A stretch of DNA of 64,000 bases from an uncultured Finegoldia sp. (GTDB lineage: Bacteria > Bacillota > Clostridia > Tissierellales > Peptoniphilaceae): NCBI RefSeq assembly GCF_900766215.1, contig NZ_CAAFUQ010000069.1:11739-75738 (forward strand). Reading direction: 5' to 3'. Under the pieces are notes generated by a model that searched no databases, had not been told where the DNA came from, and saw only the letters and a program-made list of their open reading frames with translations. Positions 54,397-63,988 of this stretch are shown one piece after another. Each line of letters begins with the position of its first letter. The stretch's first letter is position 1. The position numbers and the translations under genes were made by a program.

Positions 54397-55126
54397 AATA
54401 ATAGAATTACAACATTTGAAGAAAAGTTACAACGGAGTTGAAGTTTTAAAGGATATTAACTTTACGATTTCAAAAGGAGAAGTTTTATCGATAATTGGTT
54501 CATCTGGATCTGGTAAATCAACTATGCTAAGATGTATTAATCTTTTAGAAAAACCAACAGGTGGAGATATTTTATACCACGGAGAATCTATACTTTCTTC
54601 CAAATTCAATCAAAATAAATTTAGATCCAAAGTCGGCATGGTATTTCAACAATTTTATTTGTTTGAAAACATGAGCGTAATGGAAAATTGTACTGTAGCA
54701 CAAATCAAAGTTCTTAAAAGAGACAAAGATTCTGCAATAAAAGAAGCTAAGAAATATTTGGAACTTGTAGGAATGATTGAGCATGCTCACAAAAAGCCAA
54801 GTATGCTATCAGGTGGACAAAAACAAAGAGTTGCAATTGCAAGAGCATTGTGCATGAATCCAGAAGTTTTGTTGTTTGACGAACCAACATCTGCGCTGGA
54901 TCCTGAAATGGTTAACGACGTATTGCAAGTAATGTCAAAACTTGCTGAAACAGGAATGACAATGGTAGTAGTAACACACGAAATGCAATTTGCAAGAGAT
55001 GTGTCCACTAGAGTTTGTTTCATGAATGAAGGCTACATCATTGAAGATACAGATCCACATACAATGTTTACAAATCCAAAACACGAAAGAGTCAAAGAAT
55101 TCTTGAAAAATTATTTGAATAATTAA
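54386..55126 (+). CDS. glnQ: Polar amino-acid ABC transporter ATPase (GlnQ-like)
   Basis: 246 residues: Walker [11 protein letters not shown]-loop [10 protein letters not shown], signature [16 protein letters not shown], Walker [14 protein letters not shown] and switch VVTHEM. Powers the fused transporter upstream, with which it overlaps. A terminator follows 8 bases after the stop. Confidence 0.93.
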   Translation: MENKIIELQHLKKSYNGVEVLKDINFTISKGEVLSIIGSSGSGKSTMLRCINLLEKPTGGDILYHGESILSSKFNQNKFRSKVGMVFQQFYLFENMSVMENCTVAQIKVLKRDKDSAIKEAKKYLELVGMIEHAHKKPSMLSGGQKQRVAIARALCMNPEVLLFDEPTSALDPEMVNDVLQVMSKLAETGMTMVVVTHEMQFARDVSTRVCFMNEGYIIEDTDPHTMFTNPKHERVKEFLKNYLNN

Positions 55127-55133
55127 AACAACA

Positions 55134-55168
55134 CGCCCTTTATCATATTGATAAAGGGCGGTTATTTT
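55134..55168. terminator. Bidirectional terminator between glnQ and the first cysteine protease
   Basis: cgccctttatc (55134-55144) pairs gataaagggcg (55150-55160), T-rich on the plus side and moderately T-rich on the minus side; convergent genes. Confidence 0.88.
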
Positions 55169-58100
55169 TATCTAATTTTTCTAATGTAATTGTGAACTAC
55201 ATAATTGTTGTTATACTTCGTATATATATTATACGGACTGTAAATAGAGTTTATTTCAAGTTTGTCTGAGTTACCAAAAGAAACACTGAAATCAAACGTA
55301 TTATTTGAATTTGATTCTGGCCAAGCTACTATTGTAAAATCTGTAGGAGATGTTGCAGTTTGTTGTTTTATGAACATCTTTGCTACACCGTTTGAATCAG
55401 TAGTTTTAGTTATTGTTTGGTCGAATCCTTTTTGGTTTCTAATTCTTAGATATAATTTCAAATTAGAAAGTTTCTTGCCGTTTTCATCTGTGGCAAATAT
55501 ATTAATGTTAGCTGTATCTGCAAGATTATATGAAGTCTTATCAGTTTCAAATTTTAATTTTACAGTTTGTTTTGTCTCAGGTTTAGTTTCTGATTCTTTG
55601 ACGATTAAAGTTGTATTTGCAGAAGAATTTTTGTATCCATTTTTAGAAACAGTGGCTTCAATGTAATATCTTCCAGCTTTTTGTGGTCTAAATGTATAGT
55701 AGCTATTACCGTTTCTATCTGTTTTAAATGTTTTTTCTTCTTTGTTGTCATTTTCATCAGTTATACTTAGTACGACATTAGCACCTGAAATTCTTGAAGT
55801 ATTATTTTTGCAATTTACAGTTATCATTGATGCTTGATTTAACTGAATTTCAGGACTATCCAAATCCACTTTTGTCTCAAAAGAAACTCTGTTATCTTTT
55901 ACTTCAAAACTTACATTATCTTCGTTTGTGTTTCCTTTAGAATCAGAAGCCAATATGTTCACGCTATAAGTGCCAGCTTCATCTAATTCATTCGCCTTTA
56001 AATATAAAATTGTTTGACCGCGATAGTTTGTAGTTAATTCTTTTTCTATAATTTTCTTAGATGGCTTATTGATAGTGAATTTGACCTTAGCACCTTTAAT
56101 ATTTCTTTTATTGGAGTCTGTTACTACAGCAGAAATATTATTAGTATTACCTATAGAGATTGAACTTCTGTAGACGTTTGATTTGATGTTTACTGCATTT
56201 TTACTTTCTGGACTTTCACCTTCTACATAAATTACAGCAAAGTTTGAAACGTTTGAACCATCAGTTGATTTTGCAATTATTTTAACTTTACCAGGATTAT
56301 TGCATACCACCATAGAATTATTTACAGATGCGATGTTTTCGTCTGAACTTTCCAAAGTTATTTGAGGATTTTTCGTGTTTGATGGTAAAATTCTAGTGTC
56401 TATTCTGAACTTATCGCCAACTTTAGCTTTTTTATAGGAAGGATACATTATAATGTTTTGAACTTTAACATCCTTGTCAACACTATCATCGATGTTTGGT
56501 TTTTCTGGTTCTGTTACGTTAACTCTAATATATTGCAAAATTCTAGGATTGTCAGCTGACTTAACTGTAACATAACATTGTCCAGGGTTTAGTCCTTTTA
56601 TTATACCGTCATTGTTTACAGAACAAATATTTGTATTAGATGATGACCACATCAATATTTTGTTAGTAGCATTTTCTGGATAAGCCTTAGCATCGATTTG
56701 AGTGTCTTCACCTTGTTTCAACGTGATGTTATCTTCAGAAACCGAAATTTTATTTACTCTTATTTCTTGATTAGGCTCAGGAACATCAGGTTGTGGTGTT
56801 GGATCGACAGGTTCAGGATCTGGCGTTGGGTTAACACCTGAATAAGGCTTTGTGAAAGCTTTCAAACATACATTTGCATTAGCTCTATTTCTTGCCAAAT
56901 CTGACCAATTATATCCATCGTTAGAAATAAATGATTGATTATAACCTGATCTTGCTCTTGACGAATATCCATAAATCATAGACTCAATAGGAATAGGGTA
57001 GCTGTAACCAGGAGTTGTAAGCTTAACAATTGGTGCAAAATATGCTCCTGCATTTATTTTTTGTGCATTAAATTTTACTGTAGTGTATCCTGCGTTTTCT
57101 ACAGTTCCTCTGGCAACTAGTACCTTGTCGTTGAACCCACTGTTTCCACCGATATTCGTGTTAACATAAATTTCGTATTGAGCGCCATTTGATGGAACAA
57201 AGAATCCTACCTCGTCGATTTGACTAGTTCTACTTACAGGACCAAAAATATTTGAAAACCAGCCTGTTTGGTTGTAACCAATACTATCAGTCATTCCCAA
57301 ATCATCATAATACCAAATAGATTTATTTCTATCTTTTTCTTTTAAAACAAAAATACAGTTACCTTTTGCGATATGAGCATCATAATAAGAAACATGGTAA
57401 TATCCACCTTGATTTCCCCAACGATCACCCCAACTATTTTTTACAAGCCAAGCACCATCTCCAGGAGGAGTAATTCCGAAATTATATCTTGAATAATCAT
57501 CGTCCCAGCCTATAATAGTGACAGCGTGATTTTGCCAACCGTAACCAGGATTGTAATGGCTCATAGAATAAAAATTAGTGTAACTTGTGTCACCATTTAC
57601 TGTAGTGTAAGATGCACCATATCTCATAATCGCTCTTTTTAATCTGTCACGATCTTGATTATTGTTAACATCTGGAATATACAAAGCTTCCTTCAATTCT
57701 TTTGCTGGAAGTAAATTGTATGGAGACCTAAAATCGTAAGCAGAATAAGGATCGTCTTTTTCCCAAATGGGACCAGACCATCTGGATAAGTAAGCTGCAG
57801 AAACTGCCCTTGTACCACCTTGATCAGGAGCCCAGTCAAAACCGTGAGTATTTCTCAAATGTTTTTCTGAAAAATCTGTGAATTGACCATTAGTAAGCAT
57901 ATTTGATTCTGCAGAACCATAAGTTGCAAAAGCCCAACAGGATCCGTTTGGCCCTTGAGCTTTTACAGGGGTAACTCTGTTATGTTGGCGTAAATCATAG
58001 TTTGCAGGAATACCATACGCTTTTTGTCTAGGAATGTCTTCTTTTTCATTAAACAAATCGTAATTCGTGTTAACTAAAAAAGGATCTTCATTTGAACCGT

Positions 58101-58293
58101 AGTTTTTCGTAGTCTTGGGACTACTTTGTTGTCTATTAAATGCTGGATTTCTAGGTGCTTCTCTAAAATCGATTTCTTTTACGGTCAAATCATCGTTTAA
58201 CTTGAACTTGTTTTGACCATCTGCAAAACTTGTTGAAAACATAGATTGCAAAGTAAAAACAGCGATTAATAGCAATAGATTTCTTCTTTTCAT
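55168..58293 (-). CDS. Secreted papain-family (C1A) cysteine protease with Ig-like repeats
   Basis: A 1041-residue secreted protein. Signal peptide about 1-24 (ending STSFA). The peptidase domain (about 95-320) has the catalytic Cys119 in QGPNGSCWAFATYG, His in NHAVTIIGWDDDY and Asn in WLVKNSWGDRWG. A conserved accessory region follows (about 320-495). After a proline-rich linker come two BIG2-like domains (about 510-600 and 615-705), then three or more Ig-like repeats (about 710-1010). The ATG at 58293 is chosen because aaggag lies 6 bases upstream; a TTG two codons earlier abuts it. No LPXTG or SLH anchor. Divergent from the second protease. Substrate unknown. Confidence 0.88.
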   Translation of the reverse strand: MKRRNLLLLIAVFTLQSMFSTSFADGQNKFKLNDDLTVKEIDFREAPRNPAFNRQQSSPKTTKNYGSNEDPFLVNTNYDLFNEKEDIPRQKAYGIPANYDLRQHNRVTPVKAQGPNGSCWAFATYGSAESNMLTNGQFTDFSEKHLRNTHGFDWAPDQGGTRAVSAAYLSRWSGPIWEKDDPYSAYDFRSPYNLLPAKELKEALYIPDVNNNQDRDRLKRAIMRYGASYTTVNGDTSYTNFYSMSHYNPGYGWQNHAVTIIGWDDDYSRYNFGITPPGDGAWLVKNSWGDRWGNQGGYYHVSYYDAHIAKGNCIFVLKEKDRNKSIWYYDDLGMTDSIGYNQTGWFSNIFGPVSRTSQIDEVGFFVPSNGAQYEIYVNTNIGGNSGFNDKVLVARGTVENAGYTTVKFNAQKINAGAYFAPIVKLTTPGYSYPIPIESMIYGYSSRARSGYNQSFISNDGYNWSDLARNRANANVCLKAFTKPYSGVNPTPDPEPVDPTPQPDVPEPNQEIRVNKISVSEDNITLKQGEDTQIDAKAYPENATNKILMWSSSNTNICSVNNDGIIKGLNPGQCYVTVKSADNPRILQYIRVNVTEPEKPNIDDSVDKDVKVQNIIMYPSYKKAKVGDKFRIDTRILPSNTKNPQITLESSDENIASVNNSMVVCNNPGKVKIIAKSTDGSNVSNFAVIYVEGESPESKNAVNIKSNVYRSSISIGNTNNISAVVTDSNKRNIKGAKVKFTINKPSKKIIEKELTTNYRGQTILYLKANELDEAGTYSVNILASDSKGNTNEDNVSFEVKDNRVSFETKVDLDSPEIQLNQASMITVNCKNNTSRISGANVVLSITDENDNKEEKTFKTDRNGNSYYTFRPQKAGRYYIEATVSKNGYKNSSANTTLIVKESETKPETKQTVKLKFETDKTSYNLADTANINIFATDENGKKLSNLKLYLRIRNQKGFDQTITKTTDSNGVAKMFIKQQTATSPTDFTIVAWPESNSNNTFDFSVSFGNSDKLEINSIYSPYNIYTKYNNNYVVHNYIRKIR

Positions 58294-58705
58294 TTTCAAC
58301 TCCTTGTAATGATTCTAAATATTAATTCATGACTAAAATAGTATACTTAACACTATTAAGAATTAACAATTATATTATACTACTTTTGGAAGGATAAATA
58401 TATACATTGAACAATTTCATAAACATTTCATATAAGTTTGAAATATTGTGATTTTCTCATATTTAATACTGCAGTATGTTAAAATCGGAGTTAATTAATG
58501 TAAAAAATTAAATATTTAATGTAAAATTTCAATAAAAACATAGATATTTCTAAATTATGTGATATAATGTAGTAAATAAAGTTAATAAATTGAATTAATA
58601 AATATCGAGAACAAAAATCTTTTTAAGAATTTAAGCATATTTATTAATGCTATCAAAATAGTAGCATTTCGAGAATTATTAGCATATCAAAAAAAGGAGG
58701 GTGTT
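58294..58705. promoter_or_regulatory. Divergent control region between two secreted protease genes
   Basis: No gene is seen in these 412 bases. Rightward: extended -10 TGaTATAAT (58560-58568). Upstream of it are direct repeats TTAATGTAAAA at 58495-58505 and 58516-58526 (21-base period) and a perfect palindrome ATACTGCAGTAT (58466-58477). Leftward: minus-strand TATAAT at 58374-58379, and dyad CTTAA-cacta-TTAAG (58346-58360) between it and the gene. The pattern fits regulation by a response regulator or similar factor; none is encoded nearby. Confidence 0.5.
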
Positions 58706-61072
58706 ATGAAAATTAAAAAAATTCTTAGCCTACTACTAGGAACAGTTCTTGTTTCATCAATGGCAATAACTAGTCCAACGTTTGCAGAGGAACAAAACAA
58801 TTCTAGGCTGGAACTAAGCCCTGTTGAAAATAATTTTAAAGAAAATTCCAAAGGTGACGAATTGTTAATTTCACCATTGAAGACTTCCTACGATTCAGTA
58901 AAGGCGGTATCCAGAGCAGCATTGCCAGCAAAATACGATTTGAGAAAGACTAATAGAGTTTCTTCCGTAAAGAATCAAGGGCAAAATGGTTCATGCTGGA
59001 CATTTGCAACATATGGTTCCATGGAATCTTATTTGAAATTATTTGGAACAGAATATGATTTTAGTGAAAAACACATGAGAAACATGCACGGTTTTGATTG
59101 GGGCCCAAATGATGGTGGTAACAGAGATATTGCAACATCATATCTTGCGAGAGGAACTGGTCCAATATTAGAAAAGGACGATCCGTATGATGCATACATT
59201 AATGTTTCACCTACAAATGTAAAAAGAGCATTTGATATTGATAAAGTAATTTATCTTCCAGATGTTCACAATGCAAACGAAACAAATGTAATTAAACAAG
59301 CAATCATGGAATACGGTGGAGTGTACACAACTTTAAGTTCTCAAAAATATTACGAAAAGAAAGAAACTAAAAGTTACTACAATCCAGGAAGCGGGAAAGC
59401 AGACCACGCAGGAACTATTGTAGGATGGGATGATAATTTCTCTAAGAATTTATTCCAAGCAAAAGCTCCTGGAGATGGCGCATGGATTGTAAAAAACAGC
59501 TGGGGAACAAGTTTTATGGATGGCGGTTACTATTATGTATCATATTACGATGGTTTCTGTGGTAAATCCAATGCGGTATTTATCCCTCAAAGAAAAGATC
59601 CTAATGCAGTAATTTCACAATACGATGATTTCGGAGCAACAAGAAGTGTTGGATACAATATGCAAGGCTATATAGCAAATGTATTCACATCAGAAGAAGA
59701 TCAAACAATTTACGAAGCTGGTTTGTTCACAGTTGCTATGAATACTCAATATAAGTTATATATGGTAAAAGACTTGAAATCTACAGATGATTTAACATCT
59801 AACAGAGAAGAAATAGGTAGCGGTGTTATTGAATATCCAGGATATTACACATTAGACACTAAACAAATCAAAGTTAAAAAAGGCGAAAAATTTGCAATAG
59901 TAGCATACATGGATTCCTCAGCATCAAACTACAAATATCCAATGCCAATTGAAATGCCAGTTGCTGATTATGCTTCAAAAGCCAAAGCTCAAGAAGGTCA
60001 ATCATTCGTATCATCACAAGGTGAAAAATGGACTGATTTAACAAAAGAAGTCAAAAATGCTAATGCTTGTATCAAAGCAATAGGAACTACAGGAGAAGTT
60101 CTTCCAAGAGATACAGTTCCTGAAGTTGACCCTGATGAAGTTATTGAAGAACCTACATCAATCACTGTAAAAGAAGGAAGTCAAGGTTTTATAAGCGTTA
60201 AGAAAAAAGGTAAACTTCACGCGACAGTACAACCTGAAAAATTCAATAATGATCCAGTTGTTTTTGAATCATTAGATAAAAATGTTGCAGTTGTTAAAAA
60301 TGACGGTACAGTTTATCCAGTTAGTGTAGGGAATGCAAATATCTTAATCAAAACTGTAGATGGTAAAATTACTCAAAGATTTAACCTATTGGTTGCTCCA
60401 GAAGGAATAAGAGTTCCAGATAGAAAAATGATTGAAGTAATTGGAGATAATGATTATGATCCTAAAACAGATCCAGATAATACAGAAATTCCGATTATAC
60501 CACCTAAACCACCAATAGATAATCAAGAATTAGATCCTAAAATTATCAGAAGTTTGGGAGTGTCAGTTCCATCTGTAACAATTAAACAAGGCGATAAATT
60601 CGATTTGGATCCAAAAATTTTGGCATATCCACAAACTGCCACGAGAGATTTTGATTTTAAAATTGGAGATAGCAATATAATTGACATTGATTCAAAATCA
60701 GTTATAACAGCAAAAAAAATCGGCAGAACTAAATTAGATATTAAGACAAAAGAAGGATTACAAACAAGTATTACAATTATTGTAATTCCTAAAGAAAAAG
60801 GCGAAATTACTGTAGAAAAATTTGCTCCATCAAAACGACATGCAGGTATATTTAAAGTATTTATAGATGCAAAAGAAGGGGACAGAGGTTATTCTGGACC
60901 TGCAAAACTTACAGTAAAAAGTGGAAATAGAGAGTTAAATCGAACAATATATTTCAACTCAGGTCATGCACAATCTAAATTTCATGGAGGACAATTTGGA
61001 GTGTGGAGAAAAGATTTCGAAGCTACAATAACTATTAGAGGCCACAAAGAAACAGTTAAATTTGGGTTTTAA
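58706..61072 (+). CDS. Secreted papain-family (C1A) cysteine protease with BIG2 and novel C-terminal module
   Basis: 788 residues. Signal peptide about 1-27 (ending SPTFA). Propeptide-like segment to about 70. Peptidase domain with Cys97 (QGQNGSCWTFATYG), His234 (KADHAGTIVGWDD) and Asn264 (IVKNSWG). Accessory region to about 460. BIG2-like domains at about 495-570 and 610-695, and a final 88-residue module (701-788) also found at the end of the next gene's product. It is a paralogue of the divergent protease over the catalytic part. No sortase motif. Likely secreted or wall-associated; it could process host proteins or the adjacent toxins (inference). Ribosome site aggaggg. Confidence 0.88.
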   Translation: MKIKKILSLLLGTVLVSSMAITSPTFAEEQNNSRLELSPVENNFKENSKGDELLISPLKTSYDSVKAVSRAALPAKYDLRKTNRVSSVKNQGQNGSCWTFATYGSMESYLKLFGTEYDFSEKHMRNMHGFDWGPNDGGNRDIATSYLARGTGPILEKDDPYDAYINVSPTNVKRAFDIDKVIYLPDVHNANETNVIKQAIMEYGGVYTTLSSQKYYEKKETKSYYNPGSGKADHAGTIVGWDDNFSKNLFQAKAPGDGAWIVKNSWGTSFMDGGYYYVSYYDGFCGKSNAVFIPQRKDPNAVISQYDDFGATRSVGYNMQGYIANVFTSEEDQTIYEAGLFTVAMNTQYKLYMVKDLKSTDDLTSNREEIGSGVIEYPGYYTLDTKQIKVKKGEKFAIVAYMDSSASNYKYPMPIEMPVADYASKAKAQEGQSFVSSQGEKWTDLTKEVKNANACIKAIGTTGEVLPRDTVPEVDPDEVIEEPTSITVKEGSQGFISVKKKGKLHATVQPEKFNNDPVVFESLDKNVAVVKNDGTVYPVSVGNANILIKTVDGKITQRFNLLVAPEGIRVPDRKMIEVIGDNDYDPKTDPDNTEIPIIPPKPPIDNQELDPKIIRSLGVSVPSVTIKQGDKFDLDPKILAYPQTATRDFDFKIGDSNIIDIDSKSVITAKKIGRTKLDIKTKEGLQTSITIIVIPKEKGEITVEKFAPSKRHAGIFKVFIDAKEGDRGYSGPAKLTVKSGNRELNRTIYFNSGHAQSKFHGGQFGVWRKDFEATITIRGHKETVKFGF

Positions 61073-61128
61073 TCAATAACGGATAATGCCGATTGTTAAA
61101 TAAAATATTTAGTTCATAGGAGGGAAAT

Positions 61129-62841
61129 ATGAAACATTTAAAAAAATCATTAGCAATGATTTTAGTGTTCGCTTTGACATTTATAGCTGTTGCACCTTTG
61201 AGTGAAGTTTTCGCAGATTCTTTGGAAGTGAAACAAGAAGAACCTAAACTTGAAATCTCAGAATTAAAAGAAGGTTTGACACAAGCTGTAAAATCAGTTG
61301 AAGACATAGAACCAGCTGATGAAAAGTACAAGGAAGTTATGGATCAGTTTTATGAAGCACATGATTTCTTAGACAAAGAAATCAAAATTGCTGAAATGAA
61401 ACAACGCCAAGCAGTAGGAAGTGCAGGAGCAGTAGGAGCATTAGAAAATACAATCTATGATTTAACTACAATTCCAGTCAGAGTTCAATTAATGATTAGA
61501 ATTGGTAGAGCAATCAGATTTGCAACTACAGAACTATCTAACAAAGTTATAGCAGCTCACACTAAAATAACAGAATATATAATTACTGGATTATTATATG
61601 CTGTTAACCCTTTTGCTAGTGAACAACAAATTATGGATTACATCCAACAATTTGACAAATTAGAACAAGAATTGTTAGCTTATCCTGATTTAGGACCAAA
61701 TGATATAGCTACTATATACAAAAAAGCTGCAGTTTGGAGAGAAATCGGAGAAGCTAAAAAAGTACGTGCTTCAAGAACAAAATTCGGTAATTCATTTATC
61801 GTAAGAGAATTAAGTGAAGAAATTTCAAAAACAGTAGGTTTGCAATTCAGAATCACAGTAAAATGTGGTGAATTAGATGAACAAGTTAAGAAACTTCACG
61901 AAGCAATGGAAAAAATTACTGGACCAAAAATCAAAGCTGAAAAAATTGAATTTAAAGAAGGCAATATGGGAGCCATCTCAATCAATAAAACAACAACAAT
62001 CAGCCCAGTAGTAAGACCAAATGAAGTTAAAGACAAAGAAGTATTCATCTACTCATCTAATGCATTCATGGCAAGAGTCGTTGGAAAAACAATCATTCCA
62101 CTAAGAACTGGAACTGTTATGATTACAGTAATTTCAAAAGATGGTTATGCAAAATCAAACTTTGAACTTCACATCGTAGAACCTGGTCACAGCGTAGAAG
62201 GAATTCCATTCTTACAAGCTACAGGAGAAAACTCTGAATACCTTAACACTAATACAAATGGTGGCGGAGTTGTAAACAATTCATTAGTTGGAAAAGACAC
62301 TTATGAAGTTAAAAATATTGGTTTCTCAGTAAAATCTACTACATTAAAAGTTGGAGATACATTTGATTTGGCTTCAAAGACATTTGTATTCCCAGAAAAT
62401 GCATTAGAAAAAGAAGTTTCATACAAATCAGATAACGAAGCTATAGCTACAGTTAATGAAAAAGGAACAATCAAAGCAGTTGCAGAAGGCTCAACAACAA
62501 TTACTGCAACTACAAAAAACGGCGTAACAAATAAATTCAAATTAAACGTAATCAAAAAAATTGATAAAGATGAATATCAAATAACAGAAATCAACCCTTC
62601 TGAAAGAAAAGCAGGAATATTCTCAATCGAATTCAAAGCAACAAAAAATGGGAAGAAATACAATGGACCAGCCAAAGTAACTGTTTCTAATACAAAAAAA
62701 GCAATTGTAAGAGAAGTTTACTTTAACAATGGAGTTGCATCAGTTAAATACAACGGATTTGAATTTGGAACATGGGTTAAAGATTTCAACGTTAAAATTG
62801 AATTAAAAGACCAAGTAAAAACATTTGAACTAAATTATTAG
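61129..62841 (+). CDS. CAMP-factor family toxin with BIG2 and C-terminal module
   Basis: 570 residues. Signal peptide about 1-30 (ending SEVFA). The CAMP-factor domain (about 40-270) shows the family pattern: TIYDLTTIPVRVQ, RAIRFATTELSNKV, NPFASEQQIMDYI, LLAYPDLGPNDIATIYKKA. These resemble the S. agalactiae cohemolysin Cfb closely (by recall). Next come BIG2-like domains (about 275-365 and 395-480) and an 88-residue C-terminal module (483-570), homologous without gaps to the end of the upstream protease. CAMP factors help lyse sphingomyelinase-treated red cells and form pores. A CAMP domain joined to Ig-like modules is unusual. Confidence 0.85.
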   Translation: MKHLKKSLAMILVFALTFIAVAPLSEVFADSLEVKQEEPKLEISELKEGLTQAVKSVEDIEPADEKYKEVMDQFYEAHDFLDKEIKIAEMKQRQAVGSAGAVGALENTIYDLTTIPVRVQLMIRIGRAIRFATTELSNKVIAAHTKITEYIITGLLYAVNPFASEQQIMDYIQQFDKLEQELLAYPDLGPNDIATIYKKAAVWREIGEAKKVRASRTKFGNSFIVRELSEEISKTVGLQFRITVKCGELDEQVKKLHEAMEKITGPKIKAEKIEFKEGNMGAISINKTTTISPVVRPNEVKDKEVFIYSSNAFMARVVGKTIIPLRTGTVMITVISKDGYAKSNFELHIVEPGHSVEGIPFLQATGENSEYLNTNTNGGGVVNNSLVGKDTYEVKNIGFSVKSTTLKVGDTFDLASKTFVFPENALEKEVSYKSDNEAIATVNEKGTIKAVAEGSTTITATTKNGVTNKFKLNVIKKIDKDEYQITEINPSERKAGIFSIEFKATKNGKKYNGPAKVTVSNTKKAIVREVYFNNGVASVKYNGFEFGTWVKDFNVKIELKDQVKTFELNY

Positions 62842-62853
62842 GAGATGAAAATT

Positions 62854-63831
62854 ATGTTAAAAAGAACATTATCAGTAGTATTACTATCTAGTATGTTGTT
62901 GGGAACAGTAGCCCCAGCCATATCTTATGCTCAAGAAGACAAACTTGAAATCGTTCAAGGAGCAGAAGAAACTGAAAAATTAGGAATTGATGAAGCAGAA
63001 GTATACAAAAGACAAATCAAATCAATTCAAAACGAAGTAAACTCAATCCAAGTTAAAAGAGAAGACGAACAACAAATGGTTGACAAATTCAACGAAACTT
63101 CTCTTGAAATCAGCGACAAAATCGACCATACAGCAGTAGGAATGGGAGTAGCAGATGTTTATGATTTATCATCTATTCCACAAAGATTATTGTTATTAGG
63201 AAGAATGGGAAGAGCAATCAGATTTGCTACAACTCAATTAAGATACAAGGTAGATGCAGCTCACGCAGAAATCGCTGAATACATCTTCGGAGGATTCGTA
63301 ATAGCAGCTTCTCCATTCCACACAGTTGAAGATATGAAAGTTTACATGGCACAATTCGAAGCATTATCACAAAAATTATTAAGCTATCCAGATGCTGGAT
63401 TAAATGATACTGCAAATATCTATGTAAGATCAGATTTGGATCACAAATTAGCAAAAGCTAGATCATTAAAATATCATGAATTAAAAAATATGTCAGGAGC
63501 AGTAATTGACAAATTAAACGCAGAAATTCACGAAATTACATTAATGAGACTTAGACCACAAGAAACAGTTGCAGAAATCTATCAATTAGGCGACAGATTA
63601 GACCAAGCAGTATTCGAAGCATTAAACAGCGAAGATTACAGAGCAAGTAAAACTGAAATAGAAGCTTTAAAAGAAGCTATGAACAAAGCTATTCAAGCAA
63701 GAAGACATGGCGATAAGAGAGCAGAAGTTGGTAAAGCAATTGATCGTGCAAAACAAGAATTAGCTAAAATTAGACCATCAAGTGTAATCGCAGCTCAATT
63801 AGTACAACAATTCAAAACTTACTACGAATAA
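62854..63831 (+). CDS. CAMP-factor family toxin, second copy
   Basis: 325 residues. Signal peptide about 1-26 (ending PAISYAQ). The CAMP-factor domain (about 70-250) has VYDLSSIPQRLLL, RAIRFATTQLRYKV, ASPFHTVEDMKVYM and LLSYPDAGLNDTANIY. A helical C-terminal part (about 255-325) replaces the BIG2 modules of its neighbour. The ATG at 62854 is chosen because aggag lies 9 bases upstream; the ATG at 62845 touches that site. It is 12 bases after the first CAMP gene, so the two are in one operon. Confidence 0.85.
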   Translation: MLKRTLSVVLLSSMLLGTVAPAISYAQEDKLEIVQGAEETEKLGIDEAEVYKRQIKSIQNEVNSIQVKREDEQQMVDKFNETSLEISDKIDHTAVGMGVADVYDLSSIPQRLLLLGRMGRAIRFATTQLRYKVDAAHAEIAEYIFGGFVIAASPFHTVEDMKVYMAQFEALSQKLLSYPDAGLNDTANIYVRSDLDHKLAKARSLKYHELKNMSGAVIDKLNAEIHEITLMRLRPQETVAEIYQLGDRLDQAVFEALNSEDYRASKTEIEALKEAMNKAIQARRHGDKRAEVGKAIDRAKQELAKIRPSSVIAAQLVQQFKTYYE

Positions 63832-63911
63832 AATTCGGTTAGATGGAATAATAAAAAGAATAATTTTAAAAGCCACCCTACTAAGGTGACCCCAAAAAGT
63901 TGGACTTTATA

Positions 63912-63948
63912 CCAGAGACATTTAGAAATATTTGTCTCTGGTTTTTTT
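63912..63948 (+). terminator. Terminator downstream of the CAMP-factor operon
   Basis: ccagagaca (63912-63920) pairs tgtctctgg (63933-63941), followed by seven T. It lies inside the presumed IS end, so it may belong to the element while also stopping the toxin transcript. Confidence 0.85.
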
Positions 63949-63957
63949 GTCCTCATA

Positions 63958-63988
63958 TTTCCCCTAGGGGAAATCGCAGCTAAGCTGC
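63958..63988. repeat. Two adjacent palindromes at the window edge
   Basis: TTTCCCCTAGGGGAAA (63958-63973) is a perfect 16-base palindrome. GCAGCT-a-AGCTGC (63976-63988) is a second one, two bases on. Both are GC-rich compared with the surroundings. Confidence 0.7.

Noticed and set aside
55262..55666. 134-codon plus-strand open frame
   Set aside because: Antisense to the Ig-like repeats of the first protease; no start signals.
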